NCBI GenBank assembly: GCA_902491795.1
Contig: CABUIX010000002.1
Span: forward strand, 1-64,000
Source: an uncultured Bacteroidales bacterium
GTDB taxonomy: Bacteria > Bacteroidota > Bacteroidia > Bacteroidales > UBA932
Direction: 5' to 3'
DNA: 64,000 nt
In this document: in pieces, positions 24,380 through 34,002 of the stretch
How positions within the stretch are numbered: position 1 is the first letter of the stretch
Layout of the letters: every line of letters starts with the position of its first letter
Translations under genes and position numbers: made by a program
The notes under the pieces: generated by a model
Seen by the model: only the letters and a program-made list of their open reading frames with translations
The model's database searches: none
Told to the model about the DNA's origin: nothing

Positions 24380-27150
24380 ATCAATACACATTTGTCATCA
24401 AAAACATACCAGACGATTCCTGACTTCACCCTGAAGCCGAGATCCGAATACAGCGCGGCATATTCACGCACCTGGGAGACATGGCTTCCGGATTCGCGTC
24501 CGAACTTGAAATCTATGATCACCACTCCGTCAGGATCAAATACTACTCTGTCCGGGCGATGTTCGCTTCCGTCACGACCAATAATACTGCGTTCACGGTA
24601 CACTTTTGTCCCGGTCCCCGGGAACCACTCCGGATGGGCCGACACACGTGCTTTCAGCAGCCGGCAGGCCTCAGCTGCAGCATCCTGGCCAAGCGCGCCG
24701 GAAACGGCGGATTCGGCAACTGAAGATTCCACATCCCCCGGTCCGTTCACTCTGGAAAGGATGTCATGCAGAACAATACCGCTGATTCTTGGAGACATGT
24801 CCGCAGAATCATCTTCTCCGAAGAAATCAGAAGCCTCAACAGAGGGGACAAGCCTGCCGCTGATGGCAATGGAAGGATATGAAGCCGGAAAGTCCGACAC
24901 ATCAGCGGCAGGCTTGCGCTCCATGCGGGAAAAATCATAAGGGCTTCCGAAGATGCACTCGTCGCTCGCTCCGGCAAAGGCATAAAGGAAATCGGAGAAT
25001 CTGGAATATGCCTGTTTCCCACCTTTCGCAATATTGTCGCGCAGAGTCTTTGCAGGGGGAGCCGCTATAATGTGCATGCTTTTGACTGCACGGGTCAGGG
25101 CTACATACATCATGTTCATGTTGTCCACAAGCTGCATGCGGCGTTCTTCCGCATAAGCATCAGCAAAACCGCCTTCCTCCATGCCAGAAACAAGATCTAC
25201 AGGATAAATTCCGTCCAGAATCCCGTCTGCCCCGACGCTTTTCGCATCAAGCCTGCACCAGCGCACTCTGTGCTTGTAGACAGGCACCTTGTCCGCAAAC
25301 GGGAATATCACATGCGGAAACTCGAGACCCTTGGCCTTGTGGATAGTCATGATCCGCACTGCAGACGAGTCTTCTGGCGAGCTTATCTTCAACCCGGACT
25401 TCTCCCAATATTTTAGCCAGCCTCGCAGATTGTTGCCGTACACGGATGTCCACTTGAGCAACTCATCCATATAGGCCTGAATGAAAAGTGTCTCTCCGTC
25501 AACAGTCTCAGGATGGGTCTCATGAAGAGACCTCAGCAATGCCTCGCAGAAATCCACAAGCGAATGACACTCTGCCGGGAATTCCACGGACAGGGAATCC
25601 GCGACAAACTTGCCTATGGCATCCTCCGGATTGTCATATGCCGACATCAGTGAAACAAGACGGCGTACTGTCAAAGAAGCGTTCACGGAAAGGGAGTCAT
25701 CGGATATTACCGGAATGCCCTTCCCGATCAGACAGGATGCAATATCGGAACCCTGTTCCCTCTGCCTAACCAATATCGCGATATCTCCGGGCACGGCTCC
25801 GGCTTCAAGGGCAGCACGGACGGAATTATATGTGGCCTCAAGCTGGTCATCGCAGAAAGACAACCTCACAAATCCTTCCTGACTGTCAGTGCTCATGGGA
25901 ATCTGCTCCACATCAGAATAAATGTCACTGAGTCCGAAAGTCTCAGCCGCAGCAGAGAAAAACCGGTTGTTGAAACCGACAATTGCCCTGCAGCTCCGCC
26001 AGTTGTGCTTAAGCGTCTCAATGCAGGCTTTGGGGAACTCTTCTGTCACCCTGTTTCCGAGAAGCCTCCAGTCAGAATTCCTGAAACGGTATATGCTCTG
26101 CTTCACGTCTCCGACTATCAGATTTCCCCCGCCCTTGGACTCGCTTTCTTTCAAAAGCGGCAGGAAATTGTCCCACTGGATGTTCGAGGTGTCCTGAAAC
26201 TCATCCAGGAGGAAACTTTCATAGCGAACTCCGAGTTTCTCGTACACAAAGGGGGCATCGGAGCCATTGATGATGTCGCGAAGTATGGTATTCGATTCAT
26301 CAAGGCTCATCACGTTCTTCTCCTTGAGCAGGGCGTCAAACTCCCTGTAGAAATCTCCTGCCAGCCCCAGGCTGAAAGTGAGTTTCCCCACGACGAATGC
26401 GGTAAGATATGCCGGATAGAATTCATCCTTGATTTCCTGAAGCTCGGGATTTTTCTTCAGCAATTTCTTGCGGCCTTCGAATTTCACCATCTCTCCCGGC
26501 CCAACTGTCAGTCCAAAACGCGCCACGGACTCGGTGAAATCCCTTGTCACCCTAGAACATTCTTTTCTGATTTCCCCAAGACGTTCCTTTCCGAAAGCCT
26601 TGAGGTCATCAATCCCGAAACGCTCGGCAAGCTCGCGGTGCTCTTCAGACTTCAGGAGTTTCCCCATATCGTAAAGACTGTCCTCTATCTTGAGCCTGGT
26701 CCCCTGCTCCAGTCTCTCCGCCACACTTGAATTGATCCAGCGTATCGTGTCTTCGTCCTCCTCGGTAAGCGAGTCCAGTATCCTGTCCATTGCTTCACGG
26801 ATGAGGGACTCCTTGTCCAACTCTATCTGATAGTCCGCGAACTGGCCTATCTCCCTCGAGAAGGCCTTGAGCGTCTGCTGGAAAAAACGGTCTATGGTGC
26901 TGACGGAAAATGCTCCATAATCGTTCAGAAGATTCAGCAGCACTTCTCTGGCCCCCGGGTCTTCCGACGAACGCCTGTAAAGGTCTCCAAGAATGCGGGC
27001 CTTCATCTCGGCAGTAGCCTTGTTGGTGAAGGTCACTGCCAGTATGTGACGATACTGACGGGGATCATCGCTGTCGAGAATAAGACCGAGATAGGTCTTC
27101 GACAGATTGAAAGTCTTGCCTGAACCGGCACTGGCCTTGAGTACCTTCAT
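24376..27150 (-). CDS. addA: AddA/RecB-like UvrD-family helicase-nuclease
   Basis: A 924-aa helicase-nuclease subunit for double-strand break repair. Walker A is KASAGSGKTFNLSKTYLG, motif Ia/II appear as LAVTFTNKATAEMKARI and LLDEFQDTSNIQWDNFLPLL, and motif III-like VGDVKQSIYRFRNSDWRL and motif VI MYVALTRAVKSMHII follow. The C-terminal RecB-type nuclease is intact: HRPDRVVFDPDGVVIIDFKF, then QVREYAALY. ATG at 27150 overlaps the addB stop as ATGA; a TTG at 27159 is less likely. It pairs with the addB-like gene just upstream. No recC/recD-like gene is present. Confidence 0.92.
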   Translation of the reverse strand: MKVLKASAGSGKTFNLSKTYLGLILDSDDPRQYRHILAVTFTNKATAEMKARILGDLYRRSSEDPGAREVLLNLLNDYGAFSVSTIDRFFQQTLKAFSREIGQFADYQIELDKESLIREAMDRILDSLTEEDEDTIRWINSSVAERLEQGTRLKIEDSLYDMGKLLKSEEHRELAERFGIDDLKAFGKERLGEIRKECSRVTRDFTESVARFGLTVGPGEMVKFEGRKKLLKKNPELQEIKDEFYPAYLTAFVVGKLTFSLGLAGDFYREFDALLKEKNVMSLDESNTILRDIINGSDAPFVYEKLGVRYESFLLDEFQDTSNIQWDNFLPLLKESESKGGGNLIVGDVKQSIYRFRNSDWRLLGNRVTEEFPKACIETLKHNWRSCRAIVGFNNRFFSAAAETFGLSDIYSDVEQIPMSTDSQEGFVRLSFCDDQLEATYNSVRAALEAGAVPGDIAILVRQREQGSDIASCLIGKGIPVISDDSLSVNASLTVRRLVSLMSAYDNPEDAIGKFVADSLSVEFPAECHSLVDFCEALLRSLHETHPETVDGETLFIQAYMDELLKWTSVYGNNLRGWLKYWEKSGLKISSPEDSSAVRIMTIHKAKGLEFPHVIFPFADKVPVYKHRVRWCRLDAKSVGADGILDGIYPVDLVSGMEEGGFADAYAEERRMQLVDNMNMMYVALTRAVKSMHIIAAPPAKTLRDNIAKGGKQAYSRFSDFLYAFAGASDECIFGSPYDFSRMERKPAADVSDFPASYPSIAISGRLVPSVEASDFFGEDDSADMSPRISGIVLHDILSRVNGPGDVESSVAESAVSGALGQDAAAEACRLLKARVSAHPEWFPGTGTKVYRERSIIGRDGSEHRPDRVVFDPDGVVIIDFKFGRESGSHVSQVREYAALYSDLGFRVKSGIVWYVFDDKCVLI

Positions 27151-29993
27151 CGTCCGCAAATGGTTTTGAAATCACAATATTTGCACGTGTTCTCCCTGTC
27201 GTCAGTACGCCTGAAGGGGACATTCAGGTCAGAAAGCTCAGCCAGGACCGAATCGAGCCTGCCGGCCATGAGCGCGTTGAATACAGGGTTGAGCTCAACA
27301 TTCTCGACGGGATTCACGAAAAGGCGCTGCGTCTGGTATATGGAGTTCACGATTTTCTTTCCGCCGACGACCTCCGCAGGGACACCGGAGCCGTCAGTCG
27401 CCCGCCCCTCCGACAGCAGTCTGTCATACAAATAAAGCTGCAGGGCAATATTCGGACGTTTGCGGTTGTCAGGGCCAAAAAGTTTCTCCACTACAGAAGC
27501 GGCATTGTCCTCATTTATGATGAAGTCGTCGTCCGTGACCTTCCCGGTCTTGTAGTCAACCACCCGCAGCTCTCCGGGGGTGATGCTGTCCAGCCTGTCA
27601 ATATAGCCGACAAAACTGAAATCTCCTATCTTCATCTTGCGCCTGTGTTCCAGGCCAAGAATGCGCATACTGTCCTTGCCCAGCGAGTCCATAAGCTCCA
27701 TGTCTCTCCGGATGACCTGAACGACATAGCGGCATATCATGTCGGAATAAATGATGTTCTTCCCGGCAATCTCGAAATTATGGAGTTTATCCATGATGAG
27801 GCCGCACACCTTGTCCTTTACCGCTCCGCCGTCAAGAAGTGTCTTCAGATAAGACCTGGTCAACAGGCCGTCAGGTACGGAATACAGTTCCTGCATGGCC
27901 TGATGGAAAACAGAACCTATCTGTCCGGCATCAAGCGCATCTTCCGTCTCGTCAGGCTTGGCAAGACCTTTCACGCAATGATAATAGAATTTCACCTGAC
28001 AGTTGAGATAGTCCTTCAGGGTCGAGGCGGACAGATTAATACTGTGCAGCTGGTCAAGGTCACCAGCCGTTTTCTCAATCGTGTCACCGGAATCAACCAG
28101 AGTTATCGTGGACTTTGCCACATGCCTGACCGGCTTCATGCCGTATAGCATCTCAATCTGCTTGATATATCTGCTTTCCTCTCCACTGTTGAGACCCTCC
28201 GTACGGGAGTCATAAAGCAGCCACACATTGGAGGCCCGCTGGATCATGCGGTAGAAGTAATAAGCCCATACAGCATCCTGGAACTCATATGTCGGCAGAC
28301 CGAAACCGCGCCTGAGTTCCGGCGGAATGAATGATGAAGCGACATTCCTCCGGGGGAAGATCCCCTCGTTGCAGTTGAGCACCACAATATTGTCAAAATC
28401 AAGCGCCCTGGTTTCCAGGGGCCCCATTATCTGGAGGCCCTTGAGAGGCTCTCCGCGGAAAGGCACGGAAACAGCCGATGCAAGGCTTCCCAGGAGACGG
28501 AACCAGCTCGACGGCAGCAGCTCCAGCCTGAAAGACTTCAGCCCCAGTATCAGCTGGCAATATTCCTTCGCGAAATCCAGTTCAACTGCCATATCCCCGG
28601 ATTCACTTAGACGAGGAGCCAGAACCTTGATTATCTCCAGCTGATAGTCCTGAAGTGCCGCCACCGTCTCGGGATCCGCAGCCGCATTGTTCTTGGCAAC
28701 CGCCCGGAAGACGGCCTTGAACAGCGGCGTTGCCGACAGTCGCGACTCCTCAATATAATATCCGGCATCTTTTCTGATGTCCGAGGCCAACTTCCTGTCA
28801 TCCTCGTCCATGGATGCCCGGAAAATGCTGTCTGCAAAAACTGACCATACCGTCTCACGATAGAAATACCATTTCCCGTCCTTTTCGCGAAGATGCATCT
28901 GGAGAGCGGAGAGACTGTTCATGAACGCCCAAAACCCGCTTGCGTTCATCGGGTAGCCCATTGTCACGTTTATGTCGGCAATCCTGGCCGGGATGGAATT
29001 GATGACCGGTATCAGCTGGGTCTCGTCAGGCATGACAATCGCCGTTTCTATGCCATGTGCACCAAGTTTCTCAAGTATTGACGGCAGCTGTTTTGCCTGC
29101 CCGGTCGCAGAAGGTACACTCAGCACATTTACATGCGGCACAGGAAGTCCGTCCGGGTCCATTCGGAAAGCCTGAGGGAATTCCGCCACATTGGAACTCA
29201 TGAAAAACGATGAACGGTTGTGCGGATCCCTTATCATGGAGCTGCTGTAATCCCAGCAGAACTCGGCAAGGCCGGCATTTCTCAACTTGCGCAGAAGCAG
29301 TTTTTCACACTCATTCAGGGCGTTGAGCCCCACAAAGACAAACTTTTCCGAATCCGGAAAACTCTTTGCGAGAACATCGGCGGCCGGTTCGGAGTTCAGT
29401 CTCCCGGCAAGTTCACGGTACACCTGCCCCTCGTATGAAAGGCCTTTCGACCTCAACCTCCCGCTGAATGAACTGTAAAGAGGAAGAAGAATGTCCCAGA
29501 TCTTCCGGAACTCGTCCTTGTAGCGGCCTCCTGTCCTGAAATGCGACACAAACTGCCGTATGGCCGCAAGCTGGCCCTCCTCCAGATAATCATAGCCGTC
29601 CTGCATTCCACGGAACTCGGCGATGTTTGTGAAGATGACATCCGGCCGCACCAGATACTTGTCTATGTCATTGAAATCGGAAAGCAGTATTCCTCCCCAG
29701 AATATGAACTCGTCAAGGCTCTCGTGCGAAGGATTCAGACTCTTGTAGCAATCGTACAACTCAAGCAGCAAAGCGACTTGCCCTGACGGGGACGCTCCGG
29801 TGATGCGATAGAAGAAATCGTTCATCGTGCACAGTTCGGGCATCACGGCCGGCACTCCCGAAGCCTTCACGCAATCACGGACATAATTCCTGAAGAAAGC
29901 CATGGCTCGCCTGTTCGGGAACACGAAACAGCAGTTGCTCAGACTTCCTCCGCTGTGGTAATGCTCTGCAACCTGTTTCAGAAACGGCGTCAT
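27147..29993 (-). CDS. addB: AddB-like PD-(D/E)XK nuclease subunit
   Basis: A 948-aa partner of AddA with an inactivated helicase-like N-terminal part (CCFVFPNRRAMAFFRNYV) and a C-terminal PD-(D/E)XK nuclease: GSVFHQAMQELY, FVGYIDRLDS, LRVVDYKTGK. Four Cys that would hold an Fe-S cluster are recognisable: one in KDYLNCQVKFYYHC and three in ENTCKYCDFKTICGR at the C-terminus, the typical AddB arrangement. Start ATG overlaps the rmuC stop as ATGA, and its own stop overlaps addA. The whole operon looks built for co-translational assembly. Confidence 0.9.
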   Translation of the reverse strand: MTPFLKQVAEHYHSGGSLSNCCFVFPNRRAMAFFRNYVRDCVKASGVPAVMPELCTMNDFFYRITGASPSGQVALLLELYDCYKSLNPSHESLDEFIFWGGILLSDFNDIDKYLVRPDVIFTNIAEFRGMQDGYDYLEEGQLAAIRQFVSHFRTGGRYKDEFRKIWDILLPLYSSFSGRLRSKGLSYEGQVYRELAGRLNSEPAADVLAKSFPDSEKFVFVGLNALNECEKLLLRKLRNAGLAEFCWDYSSSMIRDPHNRSSFFMSSNVAEFPQAFRMDPDGLPVPHVNVLSVPSATGQAKQLPSILEKLGAHGIETAIVMPDETQLIPVINSIPARIADINVTMGYPMNASGFWAFMNSLSALQMHLREKDGKWYFYRETVWSVFADSIFRASMDEDDRKLASDIRKDAGYYIEESRLSATPLFKAVFRAVAKNNAAADPETVAALQDYQLEIIKVLAPRLSESGDMAVELDFAKEYCQLILGLKSFRLELLPSSWFRLLGSLASAVSVPFRGEPLKGLQIMGPLETRALDFDNIVVLNCNEGIFPRRNVASSFIPPELRRGFGLPTYEFQDAVWAYYFYRMIQRASNVWLLYDSRTEGLNSGEESRYIKQIEMLYGMKPVRHVAKSTITLVDSGDTIEKTAGDLDQLHSINLSASTLKDYLNCQVKFYYHCVKGLAKPDETEDALDAGQIGSVFHQAMQELYSVPDGLLTRSYLKTLLDGGAVKDKVCGLIMDKLHNFEIAGKNIIYSDMICRYVVQVIRRDMELMDSLGKDSMRILGLEHRRKMKIGDFSFVGYIDRLDSITPGELRVVDYKTGKVTDDDFIINEDNAASVVEKLFGPDNRKRPNIALQLYLYDRLLSEGRATDGSGVPAEVVGGKKIVNSIYQTQRLFVNPVENVELNPVFNALMAGRLDSVLAELSDLNVPFRRTDDRENTCKYCDFKTICGR

Positions 29994-31360
29994 TCGGCTT
30001 CCTCCAGGTTTTGAGATTCATCTTCAAGGCCATCTGCCAGTTCCTTCGGAATAACGGATTCGACTCCTCCTGCCATCCTGCCGCCAGGCTTTATTTTGGC
30101 TCCGGAGCGCTTCGGTGCTATTTTCAGCCTTTCAAGTTTGTCAATCTTCCTGATTACGGACTGATTTGAGTCCATCAGCTTCTTCCTTGCATCGGAATAG
30201 GCATCTTCGGCCTTGCCCAGCAACTCGCCGAGGCGCACAAAAGAGTCCAGCCAGTTCTTGATCTGGCTCATAAGTTCAGAAGCAGTGGCATAAACCTTCT
30301 GGATGTTCTTCTCCTGGTCATGTTGACGCCAGCTCATCAGAATCATGTTCAGCACGATCATCAGATTCATCTGACTGACGATAAGCACCTTTGCATTCTT
30401 GGCATTCTGCCACAGCAGCGGCGCTTCTTCAAGCATCAGCCGAAATGCGCCCTCAACCGGAATGAACATGATGTTGTAGTCCATCTTCTTCTTGCCTTCG
30501 GATATGTACGAAGCATAATCCTTCGTCCTGAGTTCCTCGACATGCCGCATCACGCTGGCGACATGCTCCTTTGCCCAGCGGTTCCGGTCTTCCGCGCTCT
30601 CCGAATTGACATAATGCATATAGGCTGTGAGACTGACCTTCGAGTCAATTATTATCTCCGTGTCATCGGGATAATAGACAATCACGTCCGGGATCATGGC
30701 AGCTCCGCTCTCGCTCTTGACCTCATGCCCGGAAGCGTCACGGATCACGCTCTGAGTGGAGAAATGCACGCCTTCCTCCAGCCCGGAACTCTTCAGCAGG
30801 TCAACCAGCAGCATCTCACCGAAATCTCCCTGGACCTTGGAGCGTCCGGCAAGAGCATTGGCCAGATTCCTCGCCTCATCCCCCACACTCTGGGACTTGG
30901 CCATCAAGGACTCTATCATCTGCTTCATGGTTGCATCCTGGACAGCGGCCTTTTCCTGACTGGTCCTCATGGTCTTGTCGAATTCGCCGAACTTTTCCTG
31001 TATGGGCTTGAGCAGTTCCGTTATTGACTCTGCATTCTGGCGGCGAAGGCCGGCGCTGTTCTGCTCCGCAAGCAGGCGGAACGATTCCTCCATCTGCTTG
31101 CGCTGGCTCTCAAAAGCCTTGTGTCTCTCTTCGTCTATCTGTTGCCGTGCCTCCTGCCGCTGAGCCTCAAGAGCCCGGAAATTCTCTTCCTGGGATCTCA
31201 GCCGCGATTCCAGCACTGCATTCTCGTTGGCCAAGGCTGCCTTTTCCTCGGAGACTGCAGCCTTCTCGTCATTGAGCGCCGACAATTTCCTGAGGCACAA
31301 CACAACCGCAACCACTGCTGCAAACACGACTGCCGCAAGCACGACAACTACCGCTACCAT
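29990..31360 (-). CDS. rmuC: DNA recombination protein RmuC
   Basis: A 456-aa RmuC family protein, thought to limit recombination of inverted repeats by nuclease activity. It has an N-terminal TM helix (residues 1-24), a long coiled coil (~25-165, rich in Glu/Gln/Ala), then the nuclease-like core: VQGDFGEMLLVDLLKSSGL, IPDVIVYYPDDTEIIIDSKVSL and YNIMFIPVEGAF. The motif D-S-K-V-S-L-T-A-Y is the D-x-K of the restriction-nuclease fold. It begins one base after alr ends and overlaps addB by ATGA. Placement with addAB supports a DNA-repair operon. Confidence 0.94.
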   Translation of the reverse strand: MVAVVVVLAAVVFAAVVAVVLCLRKLSALNDEKAAVSEEKAALANENAVLESRLRSQEENFRALEAQRQEARQQIDEERHKAFESQRKQMEESFRLLAEQNSAGLRRQNAESITELLKPIQEKFGEFDKTMRTSQEKAAVQDATMKQMIESLMAKSQSVGDEARNLANALAGRSKVQGDFGEMLLVDLLKSSGLEEGVHFSTQSVIRDASGHEVKSESGAAMIPDVIVYYPDDTEIIIDSKVSLTAYMHYVNSESAEDRNRWAKEHVASVMRHVEELRTKDYASYISEGKKKMDYNIMFIPVEGAFRLMLEEAPLLWQNAKNAKVLIVSQMNLMIVLNMILMSWRQHDQEKNIQKVYATASELMSQIKNWLDSFVRLGELLGKAEDAYSDARKKLMDSNQSVIRKIDKLERLKIAPKRSGAKIKPGGRMAGGVESVIPKELADGLEDESQNLEEAE

Positions 31361-31361
31361 A

Positions 31362-32471
31362 TCACTTGCCTACAATTATTCTCTCTATCCTGTGGGGCAC
31401 CGAAGTAAGTATCTCATAAGGGATTGTGCCCAATATCCTCGCGAGCTCGCTTATTGTCGGGTCCTTCCCGAAAATCGTGACAGTATCACCGGCCTTAACG
31501 CCAAGACCCGTCACGTCAAGCATGCACATGTCCATGCAGATGTTTCCGATTGTCGGAGCACGGTGCCCGTTGACATTGAAACTTGCAGTCCCGCACCCGA
31601 GATGACGGTCAATCCCGTCGGCATACCCGACAGGAATTGTCGCCGTTTCAGTACCCGGCAGAAGGACCTTGCCCTTGCGCCCGTAACCTACGGTGTCGCC
31701 GCGTACCAGTTTCTTTACCTGAAGGACCTTCACCTTCAGGGACGCAACAGGCTCAAGCTGCACGCCAGGCAACGCACTGATTCCGTAGATTCCGATTCCC
31801 AGGCGCACCATGTCAAACTGATATTGGGGGAACCTTTCTATTCCCGCAGAATTGAGAATATGCCACATGGGCCTGTATCCCAAGGACTCTCCCAGTTCAG
31901 ACGCACCCTTTTCGAACAGCCTTATCTGGGACAGCGTGAATTCGTCCTCCGAAGGATCCTCCGCCGCCGCGAGGTGAGAATATATTGACTTGACCCTTAC
32001 CTCATCATGATTCCTGAGAAACTCCTCCAGAGCCGGGAGCTCGTCAGGCATGAAGCCCAGCCTGTGCATTCCGGTATCCAGCTTTATGTGCACCGGGAAA
32101 GACTTGATTCCCCTCTCCCTCAATATCTCGCACAAAGCCTCAAGAGTGAAGAGATTGGGTATTCCGGGTTCAAGTCTGGAATCAATTATCTCGGGAAAGA
32201 AGTCGGTCCCCGCAGTAAGCACAATTATCGGAAGGGACACACCGTTCCGCCGCAGTTCCACGCCCTCAACAGGCAATGCCACAGCCAGATAGTCGGCACC
32301 TTCAGCCTGGAGCATGGAAGCCAGCTCAACCGCACCGTGGCCATAGGCGTTGGCCTTCACCAGCACCAGCAGCCTCGTGGAAGGCTTCAGCAAGGAACGG
32401 AAATATCTGTAGTTGTTCCTGCAGGCCGGGACACTGAGTTCCAGCCGGGAAAAATCATTTTCGTTGTTCAT
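31362..32471 (-). CDS. alr: Alanine racemase
   Basis: Converts L-Ala to D-Ala for peptidoglycan. The 369-aa PLP enzyme has the lysine in LLVLVKANAYGHGAVELA, the catalytic Tyr/Arg region TVGYGRKGKV and VGYADGIDRHLG, and the C-terminal dimer motif VTGLGVKAGDTVTIFG. It is the single-domain form, not the MurF-Alr fusion found in some Bacteroidota. ATG at 32471 is chosen because a GTG at 32516 lies upstream of the promoter box. It heads the operon that continues with rmuC, addB, addA and mltD. Confidence 0.95.
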   Translation of the reverse strand: MNNENDFSRLELSVPACRNNYRYFRSLLKPSTRLLVLVKANAYGHGAVELASMLQAEGADYLAVALPVEGVELRRNGVSLPIIVLTAGTDFFPEIIDSRLEPGIPNLFTLEALCEILRERGIKSFPVHIKLDTGMHRLGFMPDELPALEEFLRNHDEVRVKSIYSHLAAAEDPSEDEFTLSQIRLFEKGASELGESLGYRPMWHILNSAGIERFPQYQFDMVRLGIGIYGISALPGVQLEPVASLKVKVLQVKKLVRGDTVGYGRKGKVLLPGTETATIPVGYADGIDRHLGCGTASFNVNGHRAPTIGNICMDMCMLDVTGLGVKAGDTVTIFGKDPTISELARILGTIPYEILTSVPHRIERIIVGK

Positions 32472-32496
32472 ATCGTCAGCAGACGCACATTTAGTA

Positions 32497-32504
32497 CAAA
32501 GATA
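32497..32504 (-). promoter_or_regulatory. -7 box of the alr operon
   Basis: TATCTTTG on the minus strand, 25 nt before the alr ATG. No clear -33. It fixes the alr start. Confidence 0.55.
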
Positions 32505-32560
32505 CGAAAACTCCACATATTGTTGTCCTGACTTGAAAGCCCCGGCGGCAATGTGCGAAA

Positions 32561-32598
32561 ACAGGACAGGCCGACCCCGAAAGGTCAGCCTGTCCTGT
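32561..32598 (-). terminator. Rho-independent terminator of rpmH
   Basis: A 16-position stem, nearly perfect (32561-32576 with 32583-32598, one mismatch), 6-nt loop, followed on the minus strand by TTTTCG. It lies 17 bp after the rpmH stop and separates that operon from alr. Confidence 0.85.
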
Positions 32599-32614
32599 AT
32601 CGGAAGACAATCGC

Positions 32615-32767
32615 CTAGAAGCGGTCTTCTGCTGAAACAGTCAGTTTCTTGCGGCCATGTGCACGGCGGGATGCGAGGACCCTGCGTCCGTTGGGTGTGC
32701 TCATACGCTCACGAAAGCCATGCTTGTTGACTCTCTTGCGATTTGAAGGTTGATATGTCCTTTTCAT
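32615..32767 (-). CDS. rpmH: 50S ribosomal protein L34
   Basis: A 50-aa ribosomal protein, too short for many ORF callers. It reads [20 protein letters not shown], then [21 protein letters not shown], and ends T-V-S-A-E-D-R-F. This is the universal L34 pattern (KRTYQPS...KHGFR.RM.T..GR.VL..RR..GR..L). It starts four bases after the rsmG stop and is followed by a strong terminator. In many bacteria rpmH lies by rnpA and dnaA; here it follows rsmG instead. Very secure. Confidence 0.97.
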   Translation of the reverse strand: MKRTYQPSNRKRVNKHGFRERMSTPNGRRVLASRRAHGRKKLTVSAEDRF

Positions 32768-32771
32768 TATT

Positions 32772-33410
32772 CTATTTTTTTAATTTCTCAAAAACGGGAG
32801 GACAAAGGTAATCTTTTCCGATTTCAATTACAAATTTTTCTGTGAAATAATCATTTTCAAGCCATTCTGAAATCCTCCATTTCCTGATTTGCCCTGTCCC
32901 GACATGACATTTTGAGCACAGTTCACCGATTTCGGCATCCACATCGCCTCCCTTGAGACAAATTATGCTCCTTCTGAAACGTCCGGCCACCCAAGGATAG
33001 AAATTCGCCATGGAGGTAACTGCCCTCGATACTATCCAGTCGAAGTTCCCCGGCACCGCTTCGGCTCTGGCGTTTATGCAGGTCACGTTGCCGAGTCCGA
33101 CGCTTTCCGCGACAGAACGCGCCACTAGAATCTTCTTGCCTATCGAGTCGCACAGCGTGAACTTCATGTCAGGGAAAGTCATCGCCAGCGGTATACCCGG
33201 GAAGCCGCCGCCCGTGCCGACATCCAGCACCGTCTCTCCCGCCTTCCATCCGTCATCCCCGAAGAAACGGCGGACATATTCCGCTATGGCAAGCGAGTGC
33301 AGAATATGATGCTCATATACGTTGTCGATGTCCTTGCGCGAAATGACATTGATTTTGGAATTCCACTCCCGGTACAGTTCCACAAGCTTCAAATAGTCGT
33401 TACCAGTCAT
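32772..33410 (-). CDS. rsmG: 16S rRNA (guanine(527)-N(7))-methyltransferase
   Basis: RsmG (GidB) methylates G527 of 16S rRNA; loss gives low-level streptomycin resistance. The 212-aa product has [28 protein letters not shown] at the N-terminus (described here in part), the SAM motif [19 protein letters not shown], and [16 protein letters not shown]. Length is typical for the family. The start overlaps the ECF sigma gene by 11 bp, and rpmH follows after 4 bp, so sigma-rsmG-rpmH are one transcript downstream of polA. Confidence 0.95.
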   Translation of the reverse strand: MTGNDYLKLVELYREWNSKINVISRKDIDNVYEHHILHSLAIAEYVRRFFGDDGWKAGETVLDVGTGGGFPGIPLAMTFPDMKFTLCDSIGKKILVARSVAESVGLGNVTCINARAEAVPGNFDWIVSRAVTSMANFYPWVAGRFRRSIICLKGGDVDAEIGELCSKCHVGTGQIRKWRISEWLENDYFTEKFVIEIGKDYLCPPVFEKLKK

Positions 33411-34002
33411 TGTCCTCCTCCTTTTTCATGTTGTCAATCAGAGCCTTCGCCCGGCGGATCCTGGTACGTACCGTATTCAGGGCCATACCGGTTTCGTCTG
33501 CGATTTCCTTGTACTGCATTCCCTCGACGAGCCGCCTCCTGGCAATGTCCCTGTAAAGTTCCGGGAGAGCAGCTATGTACCGCTCGAGCTTTTCTTCGTC
33601 TTCATCCTTTATTATGCTCTCCAGAGGCGTGGATTCGCCGTCACCCATATTGTCGATCACGGCAACCCTGGCGGAGCCGTCGTCAATCGACACGAATTTC
33701 CTGCTGGTCCTCTCTTCAGCCTCCAGTGTATCCAGAGCCGTGTTGCGCGCTATCGCCTTCAGCCAGGTCGAGAACTTGCTGCGTGACGGATCGTAACTGC
33801 CAATCTGCCTGAAAGCCTTCTCAAAACTGCGGGAGCATATGTCATCGATGAAAAACGCGTCATACTGCTTCATCACGGTACCGGCAAGATATGCCCTCAA
33901 AGATTCAATGTTCGTGTCCCAAAGTTCGGTAAAGGCCGCACCGTCACCTATTATAGCCCTTCTTACAAGTTCATCAATGGGCTTCGAGCCAGTTTTTTCC
34001 AT
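33400..34002 (-). CDS. ECF-type RNA polymerase sigma factor between polA and rsmG
   Basis: A 200-aa sigma-70 family protein. Region 2 spans LRAYLAGTVMKQYDAFFIDD through SKFSTWLKAIARNTALD; region 4 is YRDIARRRLVEGMQYKEIADETGMALNTV as two contiguous helices. Between them is an acidic linker (DNMGDGESTPLESIIKDEDE). ATG at 34002 lies within the last 29 nt of polA, and the end overlaps rsmG, so it is embedded in a housekeeping operon. There is no adjacent anti-sigma gene. A TTG at 34014 would add four residues. Confidence 0.93.
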   Translation of the reverse strand: MEKTGSKPIDELVRRAIIGDGAAFTELWDTNIESLRAYLAGTVMKQYDAFFIDDICSRSFEKAFRQIGSYDPSRSKFSTWLKAIARNTALDTLEAEERTSRKFVSIDDGSARVAVIDNMGDGESTPLESIIKDEDEEKLERYIAALPELYRDIARRRLVEGMQYKEIADETGMALNTVRTRIRRAKALIDNMKKEEDNDW

